Assembly (NCBI GenBank): GCA_001683735.1
Contig: LUGG01000013.1
Span: 186,001 to 250,000, forward strand
Direction of reading: 5' to 3'
Length of the DNA stretch: 64,000 nucleotides
DNA from: Grifola frondosa
Lineage: Eukaryota > Basidiomycota > Agaricomycetes > Polyporales > Grifolaceae
Shown: positions 36,701-48,324 of the stretch, one piece after another
How positions within the stretch are numbered: the first letter of the stretch is position 1
Layout: each line of letters opens with the position of its first letter
The notes under the pieces: model-generated
What the model was told of the DNA's origin: nothing
The model's input: only the letters and a program-made list of their open reading frames with translations
The model's database searches: none
Translations under genes and position numbers: made by a program

Positions 36701-37654
36701 CATAGCTGCAAAGTATGTTGTGTATGCTCATTGGCTTGTATTATTGCAGGGCCTTTGGGTGTGGCTGGCGGATCACGATATGGATTCTGGAGGTATGCAT
36801 ACTATCCTGGGGTGTCTCTGCATCATCAGTATAGATCTGACATTGTGCTCTCCAGGAACGCAAATATCATTGTACAGTGGACGTGGTATCATGTCGGAAT
36901 CTCAGGGACCAGTATGGCTGATTGGTACTGGTGAGTTTGCGTTTGTGAGTCTACGACGTCGATTGCATGCTGACCTGTCTCTTCAGCTAGTGAGTTATTT
37001 TACCCTGAATCGACAACTTCTCTTCCTAAGATTCAACCCACGCAGGCGAGCACAGTATCATGTACCAGTACAGTCTTGTGAATGCGCAAAATCATTATTT
37101 GGGCATGATCCAAACGGAGACTGTAAGCGCTGTTGAAATCAGATATTGAGATTGTATCTTACCAGCCAATCATGCAGCCATACTTCCAGCCGAACCCCGT
37201 ACCGCCTGCGCCGTTCATTCCCAACAGCAACTTCAAGGATCCTACTCTCGGGCCCGGCGCCGCGTGGGCCCTCAGCGTCTCCAACTCTCAGAATATCCTC
37301 GTGTTTGGTACGTCTTTTCTCTGCACATCGATGCACTGCGGAGATTCTGACTCGATAGCTTATCTCTTCAGGTGCCGGACTGTACAGCTTCTTCCAGGTG
37401 AGACACGTGAAGGTCCGTCCGGTGCTAGCTGAATCGAACTTGTCGGACTGTAGGACTACCAGCAGGCGTGTCTTGACACGTTCTCGTGCCAGTCGCAGAT
37501 CGTGAACATCGATTCGGCGTCGACCATCGGCATCTACAGCTTATCGACGGTTGCGACGACGTCTCAACTGAGCGTCAACGCGCAGGGTATCATCAATAAC
37601 GCCGACAACAGGAACGGGTTCGCACAGACTGTCACGGCGTGGACCCGCACATGA
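33786..37654 (+). CDS. GH55 exo-beta-1,3-glucanase
   Basis: Secreted enzyme that releases glucose from beta-1,3-glucan; in fungi used for cell-wall turnover or attack on other fungi. The signal peptide is visible in MRLLYLHSLWLTLVTLLDLT, with cleavage probably after VVSG. The mature protein has two right-handed beta-helix domains, each opened by the same motif: DFGAKGDGVTDDTAAI (about 34062-34110) and SQGAKGDGQTDDTAAIQ (about 35912-35962). Other matches are YRSVRNFVIDTTRMPASTSG, IHWQVSQATSLMNIVFQLS, GGFMG, KFGLWVGNQQ, HPQYAAYAVDQFISV, EGLWVWLADHDMD and NILVFGAGLYSFFQDYQQ. The C-terminal sequence LSVNAQGIINNADNRNGFAQ ends with TGA at 37652-37654. The gene is cut by many introns of 45-70 bp, some leaving exons under 60 bp. 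The junctions tested keep frame. The overall length fits the family. Confidence 0.93.
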
Positions 37655-38930
37655 GTTGTGTGAGGCTTGCTCGTGGTCCTTCTGCGCGCTACCGGGGGAG
37701 GTTCTGTTCTCTTGTTTCTTATTCTGGCTTCTTGGTTCCGATCTTTGGGTTTCAGAGTCCTGTCTGTTAGTTCTCTTGGCGATGCTGTTATATGAGCTGT
37801 ACGTGTTGATGTCGATGAATGACCTTGATCATGATTTGTCCGATGCTGGTACCGGTTCGATGATAGCGGCAACGGCAACCTCGAAGAATGCAGCTCGTGG
37901 AACAATGGAAGCACACAGTTCATAGTAATGAAACCAGCTGGGAGCGGTATGCAGGTGGGTAATTAAATTGAAACGTCGTCTACTATCGACGCGGAGGAGC
38001 TGAGCCATGCGGTTGGCACCTTGCCCAGTATACGGACGTCACAAGGTTTGAGAACACAATTCATGTCGACCGCACAGCCAAGTTTGTAGCGCTCTGTTCT
38101 TCTACGGTGGTATCTAGCCCTGAAGCAACCGTAAAAGGCATGCATCAATATATATATCCATGCTTTTTAGAGAGTGGTTTGCGCCATTCGGGAAGAACCT
38201 GCGATGATCACCCCGATGTGGTTCATGCAGGGTTCTGAGGGGAGAACCCTGTCGGCGAAGTAGAAACGCTCATATTCATGAGATACACCGAAAGTCAAGA
38301 GATGAGAGCGGCGAGGTGCGGATCTGGACGTTGAGGTAAGAGGCGAGGCTGGAGGTGGCGAGTGGCGGGTCGGTGGCGAGGAGCTTTAGCAGGCACGTGA
38401 GAAAAATATAGGCGTCTTATAACGGAGCTGGGCACGCCGGGCAAGTTTTTCAAGGACTCTTCCTTCTCCCTCTCGCCTTACGCGCACTCTCAATCCGCAT
38501 CTCCTGCTCAATCTATATGAGATTCCCCTCGCTACCTTGGTGCGTTCCAAACCGCCATCACACGTTGTGTGGTCTCTGCGGTCGAATCCTGGCGCTGACC
38601 GACCCTTTTGCCCCTCCAGCACACATCAGATTAACAACATTCACTTCGGGCCATCTGGACTCCTTCTCGTTGACACAGACAGGCCCCCTTAGGATCACTT
38701 GCGCTACAAAGATCCACCCGCAAACCGCTCCTACCGTTATCCTTCCCTATGGGCTAATTTCGTCGCTGCACTCATCGGATTCAGGTTGTCTGCTCCGTCG
38801 TAACATAAAAGAAAACAAATACACCATTTCATCCATTGCTAGACCTAGAAAACACACCCCTCCCACCAGGACAGACACCAGTTGGGAGAGTTCCAGAGAA
38901 TCCTCGTAACATCATCCCCCCATATCAACA
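37655..38930. other. Intergenic, about 1.3 kb
   Basis: 3' flank of GH55 and promoter of the next gene. The frame 38517-38909 is open but has no conserved features. The stretch contains the small hairpin at 38228-38251. Nothing else is recognised. Confidence 0.45.
38228..38251. repeat. Small inverted repeat (hairpin)
   Basis: Arms CAGGGTTCT and AGAACCCTG are exact reverse complements around a 6-base loop. It is not close to a gene end, so its role is unknown; short hairpins of this size occur by chance. Confidence 0.45.
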
Positions 38931-40563
38931 ATGTACGCTGCTCTCAAGACACCGTCTTTCTTCCGTCCCTCCAGCCGTCCTCCCTCTCCCATACCCCCAC
39001 TCGACAAGACACCGTCATGAGCCTCGAACGGGCTCCACGTCCTCTGTCAAAGCTCTCGCTCTCGACCTTTAGGCGACCCTCTCCTTCCCCGGCTACTGGG
39101 CTCACCCCGCCACCGTCGTCCAAGACGGCTCGTACATGGAGGTCCTCAGTCTCAAGCTCAGTGAGGCCGTCTCTAAGGCACTCGCTCAACCCAATGGGCC
39201 CCCTGTCCCTCACGAGCTGCTGGCCGGCCGGAGGCCGATACCACCGGGTCGCGGGCGTTCTCTAGGCGCTTTGATTGCATCGTAAGCTACCGCATACATT
39301 CAACATGACATTTCTGACATCGGTCACAGCGAGATCAAAGCTTCACGAGAGAATCCCCATCTATACCGTGCAATTATCCGGACGCTTCAGCGGCCGCTCT
39401 CCGTCTTGCTCACTAACCTGTCGAGCAACCTCCTGCCCCTCCTCTCGTCCCCTCTATTCCTTACGCCCCCCTCGCCGACGATCCCGTCTCCTCATCTAAA
39501 TGCTACTCAACTGCACGCGGTTGGGTTGGCAACGCTGGCTGGCGAGCTATTGGAGGCATTCGATGAAATAGGCCTCGGCATAGATATCGATACTCGAGGT
39601 GAAAGTCTGAAGACTATTCGGGAAGGATTAGTCTCTATTGTGAAGAGGGTTGTTGACCCTCTAACGACTAGCATCAAGAATGAGCTGACGCCAGTCATTG
39701 AAGCATTGGAGAGCGCTCCTCCCCCGTGTTCCTCTGCGCATACCGCGGGAGCGAAGGGTTCCGGAGGTACGAAATCTCCGGTCGCGCATCCGTCTATCAT
39801 GACACTGCAAACTGTGATGCCGGTATATGCTCGCGCACTGACGCGCATCATTGCCTCGGCCTCTGCGGAGAGTGCGCTCGCTTCCTTCTCATCTCACTGA
39901 CTTGGCGCGGCCCGTCGCACTCACCAACCGACCTCCTCCTCTTCCTTCTCCCCCTTCTTCTCCCTCTGTGGGGCCATCTGCTCTCAAGGCAAAGGACCCA
40001 AAGCGACCATCCCCCACTCCCCCGGTGACCCCGCCCCGCCAGCAGATTCACACTGAAACCCCCCTTCTCGTCCTCCCTCTCCGCCGAGCATTACAGGCTC
40101 CCGCGGACCCACGGTCGCCGCGGATGCGCACGCCTTCTACGCCCTACTCAGCCTCCTTCCACGGCCATCCGGAGACAAGGAGAGCACGCGGCTCGCCCAC
40201 GAAGCCGTTGATGAGGCGTTTGAGGGTCTCAGTGCCCTCGTCACGCTCCTCGACGCGATTCAGTCGCACATGTCAATCCGGAACCGCCCCAGCGTTCCCG
40301 GCGCTCCCGCGACGCCAGTCCTCATGGAACTCGAGCACGACTTGGAGGCGCTTACCGCGGACCTCCCGCTGCTCATCGCACTTCCCATCCTCCTGCGCAC
40401 GTACTGCGCAGGCGAGCGCCACGTTACAGCGATGCTTGGGCTGTCGGAAGTCGAGTACCGCAAGGGCTGCCTGGGCGGGTACGGCCGCGCGGAGGAGTGC
40501 GCGGTCGCGGTAGGACAGCGAGTGTTGGACGTGCTGCAGGCGGAGGCGCGGTTGCTGCGGTAG
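38931..40563 (+). CDS. Conserved basidiomycete protein of unknown function, frame broken
   Basis: No named domain. It begins MYAALKTPSFFRPSSRPPSP and has a Ser/Pro-rich N-terminal part (RAPRPLSKLSLSTFRRPSP). A helical core follows: SYMEVLSLKLSEAVSKALAQ, LLAGRRPIPPGRGRSLGALI, PHLYRAIIRTLQRPLSVLLT and LHAVGLATLAGELLEAFDEI. A second helical region near the end is DLEALTADLPLLIALPILLR and ending with LDVLQAEARLLR. I remember this as a conserved Agaricomycete protein. The pieces lie in different frames with at least five breaks, near 38998, 39080, 39885, 39912, 40036 and 40062. Most are at runs of C that look one base short. The gene appears whole in content, so I keep it as a gene rather than a pseudogene. 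Confidence 0.62.
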
Positions 40564-41175
40564 GCCCTGCCGGACGCACGGAGGTGCTCATGTGCTGGCT
40601 GTCCAGGCAGCTGGTTACTGAGAGTGCGAATAACGATCATTGACTATCTGTGGCTGCGCGCACGCCTAAAGGCGGGCGCAGTGTTCTTGGTGCTCGGGTT
40701 TGTCGTTTCGCGATCTTAAGTACCGTAATTGCTCGTCTTACTAGTGGACACGCTTCGCACATTGTTGTGAGTCCGAGTCATTATTCGCATTTGTCGATTG
40801 TGCACATAACTTATCTACGATACATTATCGAGTTGGAGATGTGCGATATTATAATCCGTGTATATACGTGTCTTGCTACGAGAATGCGTATTGACTTGCG
40901 TCTTGGAATCATGTCGACTGTCGATGGGCCGGTGCTCTCAAACCTCAGTGACAGACTAAAAGTACGCACCGTGCTCCGCCGTGTCTATTGCGATTATCGG
41001 GATAAAATGAGCCCAAATTTGGCCGTTCATGCATATGTCTGGCCAGCTCGAGGCTTGCTTAGATCTATTCGAGGAGAGTTATCATCAGGCAGAAGACGGA
41101 CGGAAAGATAGTAAATTGCAATTAGCACTGTATGCATGCAGGCAACACCAATGATCAAAACACTCCGCAGCCATA
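40564..41175. other. Intergenic, 612 bp, between two 3' ends
   Basis: Between convergent genes. The open frame at 40650-41111 shows no conserved features. No repeat or RNA gene recognised. Confidence 0.5.
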
Positions 41176-43031
41176 TTACCCTCCAAATCTTGCCAGTCGC
41201 CGCCTCCTGATCTCCTCTATGCTCAACGTCTCCTCAGCCACGGCAGCACCACTCGATTCGGCCTCGGACTCGGTGTCCGTCTCAGACGTCTCCTCAGCTG
41301 GCACTTGCTGTATCGACTTTACTGGCTGAGATGTTCTATAGAGAGGGGGCGGAACAACCGGCGGAGGACTCGGGACCTTGAATCCCGCTGGCAAGCCCTC
41401 TAGCGAAGCCTTCAGCGCTGCTTGAAGCTCCGCATCCTCGTCATCGTAATTCCTGTGCGCACTAAACGCTGCCGGAGGTATCCGCGGGGGGATCACCGGT
41501 GGCTCATCGTCTGCGTCCGCCATCTCTTCATCTTCATCCTCCTCTTCGCCAGTTGTCAGCTGGGGCGCATTCGCAGCCCGTGCCATCGCCTCGCTCTCTG
41601 CAATCGCGCGCCGCATCATTTCGTCATCGTCATCCCCGAGCCCCGCCTGCCTCCGTCGGGCAGCAGCGGCATTTACGCGCGCAGCCTCTTCCTGGTACCC
41701 TTCGCGCAGGGCCGCCTCCTGGGCTCGCCGCGCGCGCTCCATAATGATGCGATTGCGCGCGGCGCTCTCAGCGACTGGGTCGAGTGGTTGCGGCGGCGCC
41801 TCCACCACCTCCACGTCGTTGTCGCTACTATCGTCATCGATTTCCTGGCGCGCGAGTGCGCCGTACCCAAAGTGCGTTTGCTGGGTCGGCGTGCGCACGC
41901 CGCTGTATTCTGTGACCGGCACAAACGAGGGTGCGTCCGCGAAATCGTGCGCGGGACCCATGAGTGAGGCCTGGAGCGCTGCTTGGAGCTCCATGTCCTC
42001 GTCCTCAAAACCTTCCATATCTTCTGAGTGAGACGCTCTAGGCGCTGACGTGTAGGATGCTGCGGAGGATTCGGGGATGGATGCTGTCAATTCATCTGCT
42101 TCTGATCGAGGCAGGGCGAGCGGAGCTTCGTGGTCTGTTTGCACTACGGCAAAGACGGAGTACCCTGCATATATGCGTGAATTCGGTATACCTAAACGCT
42201 GCGCTCTCAACGACAGACTAACCTTCGGCTTCGGCTTGGTGCAGGAACATGCCCAGATATAGCTGCCTATGCGCTCTGGTGCAGGAAGGGAGGAATTGAG
42301 ATTGAACCAGTGTCCATCACCGGGATCAGCGTCTAAAGAGGGATTGGGGGAGACGCGTCCAAAACGTCGCAGGGTGTACCAGTGCTGGCTCTGATTGAGG
42401 ATGAACGCGAGCTGTGTGCTGTAATTAAAGTCTGTTAATTACGCAAAGATCAGAGTCCTGTGATAGTCGATACTCACTGGGGATGGTCTTGGTAAGGCCG
42501 CATGGCTTCGCTCCGCCAACGCACGAGACTGGATACGTAACATTTTGTGAGAAATGCGTGGCAAGACAATGGAGGGATTGGGAAGTCTACACACCTCAGA
42601 CCCCAAACTTGTAAGGCGTTCTCTAGCACTTGTACGGAGAAAAATCCTGAATCGCGGACGTTCAGATCGTTTTGCGGATGAAGACATCATCAAAAATCGC
42701 ACCTGTGTCGTCCATATTCGTGCTTGTACCTCCTCGGGTGTCCTCATCGTATGTGTGCTCCAATGCATCTAGCGAATGTGCAATGGCCGATAGATCGGGC
42801 GCAGTAAACTAAGAATACAAAGGTTCAACACATAGTTGGGACATGGTCAAGTAACTACACGCACATAGTGCCCTTCTGTAAAGTGAACACAATATAATCA
42901 GGGGGAAAAAGCTTGAACAGGAGCTGAAACATACGGAGGAGAGAGTTGAGCGCATGTTGAGCGCAGAGCATTGATCCCTCTTGTTGTTTCTCATGGTAAA
43001 TCAAGGGAATGAGGCTTTCGATTGAAGCCAT
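41176..43031 (-). CDS. Ataxin-3-like Josephin deubiquitinase with UIMs
   Basis: Cysteine protease that trims ubiquitin chains, acting with the p97/Cdc48 quality-control system. The N-terminus MASIESLIPLIYHEKQQEGS (ATG at 43031) is followed by the catalytic Cys in SMLCAQHALNSLL. After several small exons, LAFILNQSQHWYTLRRFG supplies the catalytic His, and DGHWFNLNSS supplies the Asn. A Josephin end, GSYIWACSCTKPK, precedes an intron and YSVFAVVQTDHEAP. The large last exon (41176-42210) encodes three ubiquitin-interacting motifs: EDMELQAALQASL, EMMRRAIAESEAMA and DAELQAALKASLEG. A low-complexity acidic stretch separates the second and third. No polyglutamine tract is seen. The stop is at 41176-41178. 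The phase of the last intron (about 42150-42230) was not fully reconciled. Confidence 0.92.
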
Positions 43032-43397
43032 CTTGAATCCAGGGACGCGTGCGGCAACGCTTGGAGAGCAGCGTCAGTATATATGCTTTACAGACGAGGC
43101 GGTGGATATCCGAGATGATCAGGAAGCAGGCTGTTGCGGCGAGGAGACTGTGGCGAGCAGCGGCAAATTTGGAGAGTCACCGTGACGCGTCGCGTGCACG
43201 CGTAACCAGCGGTGCTCGAGGTCTATCCTCCGGTCGCGTGTCTTACGTAATGCCTCCGGGGTCCCTACAGCAATACGCGACTTCAGCGCCGGCGAGCAAG
43301 TACGTCTTGAGCGCGTATCCATCATCATAGCAAACGTCGACTGCGGCGGTCTCACCTTCTTTACTCTCTGGCTTCAGGTATCATACACTCCACTTCA
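43032..43397. promoter_or_regulatory. Divergent promoter between Josephin and ATG27 genes
   Basis: 366 bp between two start codons pointing apart, so both promoters lie here. No TATA box close to either start and no recognised operator. A TATATATG stretch sits at about 43078-43084, within 55 bp of the Josephin start. Confidence 0.45.
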
Positions 43398-44517
43398 ATG
43401 CCTACCTCAGTGACCCTGCGGCGACACCCCTTATCCTCACTGTTTTTGCTTCTTTCGCTCGCTTCGGCGTTTGCATCCGCTCAGGATCCGTTCGATTGCT
43501 ATATCACAGATGGTAACCTGAAGTACGACCTCAATTCGTTGGAGGGAGAGCGCACAGTGACGCGCGAGTCTGAGATGCCACCAAGCATTATGGTTGAGAC
43601 AGTCACATTTAATTTGTGCAAAGATCTTGAGCAGAAGGAGGGTGTTTCATCGGAGGACCAGGTCCGTCACCAGCGTAATGGAATAAATCACTTGCTGACC
43701 TTCATTTCAGTGCCCGTCAGGTACACGAGCTTGTCTAACAAGGGCAAGTCGCAAGGGGGACGGAGATGCGCAAACTCTCAATGTGGTCCCCCTCGCAAAA
43801 TCATCCAGAGACGATCTAGAATTTACCTCGCTCTCATGTACGTTTCTTAGCGGTTGGTTTATTTCCTCCCATTAAATCTCAGTCTCGTGTACCTGTAGCA
43901 CCAACGAAAGGTCTATCCCTGACCTTCAAAGGTCCATCATATCCCATTCTTCCTGGCTCCGATCCAATACCCCAATCCTTCAACCTCAAATTGCTATGTT
44001 CGACAGAGACGTCTGACCCATTGTTTTCTTCATATGACAACAAGGATGTATGGGTAGAGTGGAGCGCGCCAGCAGGATGTGGCTTCGGTGCTTCGGAGGA
44101 CCCGGATGATAAGCCCGGAGGGGATGTGGACAACGGTGACGGACATGAAGAGAAGACTGTAGGATCGGGTATTGGCTATTTCTTCCTGCTGTAAGTGCAT
44201 CTATGCACAGCTAAGTGGAGTCTTGCGTTTGACGTTAACGGCTTGCGCGCATTGTAGATTGTTGCTCGCGTTCGTTGCGTACTTCGCGTTGGGTGCCTAC
44301 TATAACTACTCTACATACGGCGCGACGGGCGTTGACCTTATTCCGTACGTTTTGTCATTCTCGATCGTCAGTTCGTCTGATGGTAACATTGGGGTTCGAC
44401 AGACATCGTGATTTCTGGAGAGAAGTGCCGTACATGCTGCGTGACGTCGTCTCGCATCTATGCTCGGCCGTACGGCCACGCCGCAGTTCCAGTCGGGGAG
44501 GGTACATCGCAGTGTGA
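43398..44517 (+). CDS. ATG27: Autophagy protein Atg27
   Basis: Type I membrane protein that helps Atg9 vesicles move to the autophagosome assembly site and binds phosphoinositides. The signal peptide is LSSLFLLLSLASAFASAQ. The luminal MRH-like domain has the expected cysteines: DPFDCYITDGNLKYDLNSL, FNLCKDLEQKEG and an acidic stretch KGDGDAQTLNVVPLAK. Further on are GLSLTFKGPSYP, FNLKLLCSTETSDP and VWVEWSAPAGCGF. A Gly/Asp-rich linker (DDKPGGDVDNGDGHEEK) precedes the membrane helix FFLLLLLAFVAYFALGAYYN. The cytoplasmic tail is YSTYGATGVDLIPHRDFWRE, then VPYMLRDVVSHL and a basic Ser-rich end RRSSSRGGYIAV (TGA at 44515-44517). It contains several short introns, one cutting the helix exon. The frame is intact where I checked it. 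Confidence 0.92.
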
Positions 44518-44876
44518 GGTTCTCGAGTGGCCGTGGTCGCGTGAGGTTTGGGTTCATTGCATTGCTCTATAGCTATTAGCATTCCATGGATTTAGCTCTG
44601 ATATGCTCATCGTAATCGTCTCGTCGTTCCTTTCCGCTCACAACTCGACGATATCCGCCGTTGAGGTTGTGCGTTTGTTCCCGACGCGGTTGCGGGTCCC
44701 TTCAAGGATAAGCGCGGGCTTGTGCGGGGCGGGACGTAAGTTGAACAACGGTGGTCTGATGGAAATCAGTCGCGAGCTCGACAGCCGAGAATTCAACAGC
44801 TGCGCTGCTACGGTGTCGGCACCGTAGCAAGTTCGACTCATCCCCATCAACCATCCCAAAAGAGGAGCCCAACGGA
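44518..44876. other. Intergenic, 359 bp
   Basis: 3' flank of ATG27 and promoter of the viroplasmin-domain gene. No gene or repeat recognised. Confidence 0.5.
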
Positions 44877-46329
44877 ATGCCACGATACGCTGCGTACGTC
44901 GTGACGATCGGCACCGAGCCAGGTGTGTACGACGACTGGTAAGCCACCCGCCCTCTTTCCTCTTTCCCATGTTCACATTGCACTGTCCGTCGATGCGAAC
45001 AATGTGATGTGCGCTGCAGGGGCGAAGCTGGGGAGTGCGTCCTGGGTGTGCCGGGCTCGCTGTACAAGGGTTACAGCACGCGGTACGACGCCGAGGAGGC
45101 TTTCCGCAGGGCGCAAGCGCGAGGAACTGTCAAAGTCGTGCACATGCATGGCGAGCGCCGACGCCGCGCCGCGTCGTCCCCGCCTCCTGCCCGCCCCGCA
45201 GGAGCAAGTGAACTCTAGGTCTGACCGACCTCCAGCGCCGCGCAGTATTGCCCAGACGAGTGCGCACGAGAGTCGCCAAGTTGTAAATATGATACCGACA
45301 GCTTCAGCCCGGTCGCACATGACCCAGAGTTCACGCCGCGAGCAAGGCGGGACTGAGAGAGCGACGCTGACGCTATCTTCGCCCACGACCGGTATAACTC
45401 ACTACGAGCCCAACACACCCCCAGTGCGCGCCAGACAGCCCCGACCATCCCCCAGTCCTGCACGACCAAATGCTCCGCAGACACCCACAGCTCGCCAGCG
45501 CTCCCCGTCTTACCGCCGCGGGGCTCCCGTACGCGCCCCGTCAGCGTGAGCAGCGACTCTGATCGGGCACGTCGTCCTCTCCCGATACGGAAGTGACGAC
45601 GTACGAGTCCGAGATGCGCCCGCATCCAAGCAGCCCCGCGTCGCCATTGTCCTCGCGTGCCCGCGTCCGCAGACGCGCGCGCCGTCCGAGCTCTCCTCTC
45701 CTGTCTCCGGGGTCACCTACGAGCCAGACTTCCTACCCTTCCGCTGCGGCGCAGGATCTGCGAGCAGCGCCGTGTCCACACCCTCGCCCGCACCGACTAG
45801 AGCACTACCTAATCCCGTCCGCGCGTCTGCCAGCCTCGGATCGGTCCCGCACATCTCCCGCGGCGAGCGCTGCGAATGCGATGAGCCGAGATTGATCTGC
45901 GAGTGCTGTGGGCGCCCGGTGATCCTGCGTGTCCCTCGTTCCCCAGCCCAGTCCACCAACGCCCACAGAGATCGGTCTCCTCATGCACAAGATACCGCCC
46001 CTCCGTCGCCCACGCGGCCCTTTATGCGATCCTCACGTGTGCTTTCCAGATCCCAATCAGAGCAAAACGCGCTATCTCCTCTTTCTGCGCTGGGTTTGCT
46101 GAGCCTCCGCGAGCCACCACACACGTCTGTGGTCGTGCATGATGCAGCGTCCGACCCACGCTCGCCGATCCGCAGGGGGTCGCGCGTGCCCATAAGGTGA
46201 GTACCGCATTAACTCCCTCCGTATCGATCTCGTCATCGACCTTGGTATCGCAGTGCCGCAGCGGCTTTCGGTCGCCCGTCCCCCTCGATGCCCTCTATCG
46301 GAGAATCCTTAATTGGCCTTCGAAGGTGA
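44877..46329 (+). CDS. Viroplasmin (RNase H1 N-terminal) domain protein with disordered tail
   Basis: The first two exons encode a complete viroplasmin-like domain: YAAYVVTIGTEPGVYDDW, then after an intron GEAGECVLGVPGSLYKGYST and RYDAEEAFRRAQARGTVKVV. In eukaryotic RNase H1 this domain binds RNA-DNA hybrids. Here no RNase H catalytic domain follows. The rest (about 45150-46329) is a long Pro/Ser/Arg-rich disordered region, with one short conserved-looking motif CECDEPRLICECCGRPVILR, possibly a zinc ribbon (four Cys). The pieces lie in more than one frame, with breaks near 45215 and 45545. A GTGAGT at 46197 starts an intron to a last exon ending at 46327-46329. Start ATG 44877 is the likely one. 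Confidence 0.7.
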
Positions 46330-46857
46330 TGGTCTGCGGGAAGGGCAATCTCGCGATGACCGTGTTGGATCCCTGATTGCCAAACCTTGTTGAACAAGGC
46401 GCTGTTGTATGCTAAAAGAAGAGAAGGTGTAGAAATTCTTGGTCAAAAGCTGTTGTGCTGTCTCTGCTTTGCTGCTGATCTGTGCTTGCTCTCACACTGT
46501 ATATAGACTGCCTCGTCCCTGTCGCACGGTTGAACCTGATGACCGTGGCAACCATTGTGTGGTCAGACAAAACGTGATCCTCTCTGTCGACTACCTTCGC
46601 GCAGGTGCCATTGGCTATCGAGCATAGCTACCACGTCGGTTACTGTGAAGAGCAGAACTATAGATTTCTGGTAAGTAGCGGTGAACAACAGGTTTAGTGG
46701 ACGTTGTTTTTTTACGTCGAAGTTGGCTGACGCGTAGCACGTGATAAACGCGTCGCGGGATTAAAATCGCTTTTTGCTGAAAGAATTCATTACTCGATCG
46801 TTGATCTGGTATGACAGAACAACGAGCTCAACGCGTCGAGAATACACGGATATCCAA
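46330..46857. other. Intergenic, 528 bp, between two 3' ends
   Basis: Lies between convergent genes. An open frame at 46439-46627 has no conserved features. Nothing recognised. Confidence 0.5.
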
Positions 46858-47634
46858 CTACTTTGACTTGATACCTTGTAGCAATTGGATCTGTAACCAT
46901 TCCTCTCAGACCAGACTCCAAAGCATACACTGAAGGGGCGCTACTGACCTCGTCCTTGGTGATGGTTCTTAACTCTCCGGGCGCCGCGGTGTTGCCAGAG
47001 ACCGCGCTGATAGCAATTTCTATTGCCCGTCCACAGCGCCGCGGGTCGCGACCCAATACCGCACTTCTGCCGGTATGACTTCGATGACAGCGACACGGGG
47101 GTCATTCTGGTCGCCTTTGTGGACGCCATCGCCTAGGTCTCCAAACCACGCGGCTATCCTGTAGGATATGATCACAACCTCGACGTGCTTATACGTACAG
47201 CATATAATGACATACATGGAGTTCCAGTGCTTCGCGATTTTGTCCTTGTCTTGCGTAATCCTGGCAACGCCGGAGTAGGATGCCCAACTGGTTGTGGACT
47301 GGTCATAGAAAGACACGTTAACATGGTCATCATTCTTGATCTCGTCAAACTTGGCAGAAACACGGTTGGCGAGGAAGACAAGCGTGATCTGTGTGGGAGA
47401 GAAGGCTGTGGATGGGGAAATGTGAGAATGGATGCAGCGGAGAAGCAATAGTTACTACTGACGGCCGGCAGGCGCCATCGCCCTGGAGTGCATTGAGCCA
47501 TCAGACGACCGTGTGGTGAGCATTCCGGTCTTGACGCTGTTGACGATGGCGTGGAGACCGTCGACCTTCTCCTGGGGCGTGAGGTTGTCGTTCTGAGCCT
47601 TGGCAGTGTACGGGTCGAGTTCCTTGTTGGACAT
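46858..47634 (-). CDS. BLI-3-like pyridoxamine 5'-phosphate oxidase-related protein
   Basis: FMN-binding split-barrel protein of the general-stress/BLI-3 family; BLI-3 is blue-light induced in Neurospora. Catalysis is unproven. Exons in order: MSNKELDPYTAKAQNDNLTP (ATG at 47634) and QEKVDGLHAIVNSVKTGMLT, then TRSSDGSMHSRAMAP. Next are ITLVFLANRVSAKFDEIKND and HVNVSFYDQSTTSWASYSGV, then ARITQDKDKIAKHW. The last part is AWFGDLGDGVHKGDQNDPRV, AVIEVIPAEVRYWVATRGAV and GNTAAPGELRTITKDE. The frame is continuous through four introns. The 3' end is uncertain: an acceptor after GATCCAATTGCTACAAGGTATCAAG would give a two-codon last exon with the stop at 46858. Confidence 0.88.
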
Positions 47635-47974
47635 GGTGTTACGGTGATGAAGTAGGAGGTGGATGGTGGGGTAAAGGGAGTCTTATATACACCGCTGGGG
47701 CAGGGGCAGCTCATCGTTGGTGACGTTGGGAGTCCGTGACATCATCATCAGCCACAACCCAAATCGAGTAATACCACACCCTTATTTGGCGAAATCGAGG
47801 CTATAATGGGCAGAATCTATGCACAGTACTTGCGCCTAATATATTACAACATAATATTGGTCGCGAACAGGAATGCACAAATGACCGTTAGACTAGGCAT
47901 GAAACACATAAGAAATCAATTAATCGCTTCAAAATCTCGAAGGTACTTTTGACTTTACCATCTAAGTCCTAGGA
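47635..47974. other. Intergenic, 340 bp
   Basis: Promoter side of the BLI-3-like gene. A TATATA stretch at about 47683-47688 lies about 50 bp upstream of the start codon and is a possible TATA box. No gene recognised. Confidence 0.45.
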
Positions 47975-48324
47975 TGCTCTTGCTCGCCGAAATGGTCACA
48001 ACGCCCGCGCCCAGGAAGAGCACGTCAAACTGCGTCTCGCGGCTGCAAAGACGTTGCAATACTTCGTCAGGAACGAGCATAGTGACAGAGTAACGATAAA
48101 CACACCGTTTAAACTCCAGCGCAGACATCTTGACATGTCACAACACTCATTTAAAGGAACAGCATGGTGCGCCCCGTATCATGATGCAAATCCTTCATCA
48201 CCGCATCTGCTTTGCTTTACGAGCGCGCTGCGAAGTACACCTTCGTGTTCTTCATCAGCAGCGGCTCCCACGTTTCCTTTCCGATGTCCTAGTCACGAGT
48301 ACAACCTTACCAGTGAAGTCCGGT
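47975..48324 (-). pseudogene. Short-chain dehydrogenase remnant
   Basis: Fragments of a Rossmann-fold SDR on the minus strand, in order: DFTGKVVLVT, IGKETWEPLLMKNTKVYFAA, RS-stop-SKADAVMKDLHHDTGR, TMLFL-stop and SRETQFDVLFLGAGVV. The last corresponds to the NNAG segment after beta-4, here LGAG. The glycine-rich NAD(P) loop is shortened (VTR then DIGK). Three in-frame stops occur, two of which (RS-stop, FL-stop) look like base substitutions. The catalytic Tyr-x-x-x-Lys part is missing. It resembles the fuller SDR gene at 49612-50663, on the same strand, so it is probably a decayed duplicate. Confidence 0.72.

Noticed and set aside
41422..41967. Plus-strand open frame of 181 codons opposite the Josephin gene
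   Set aside because: Shadow of the UIM-coding exon; composition reflects antisense of acidic codons.
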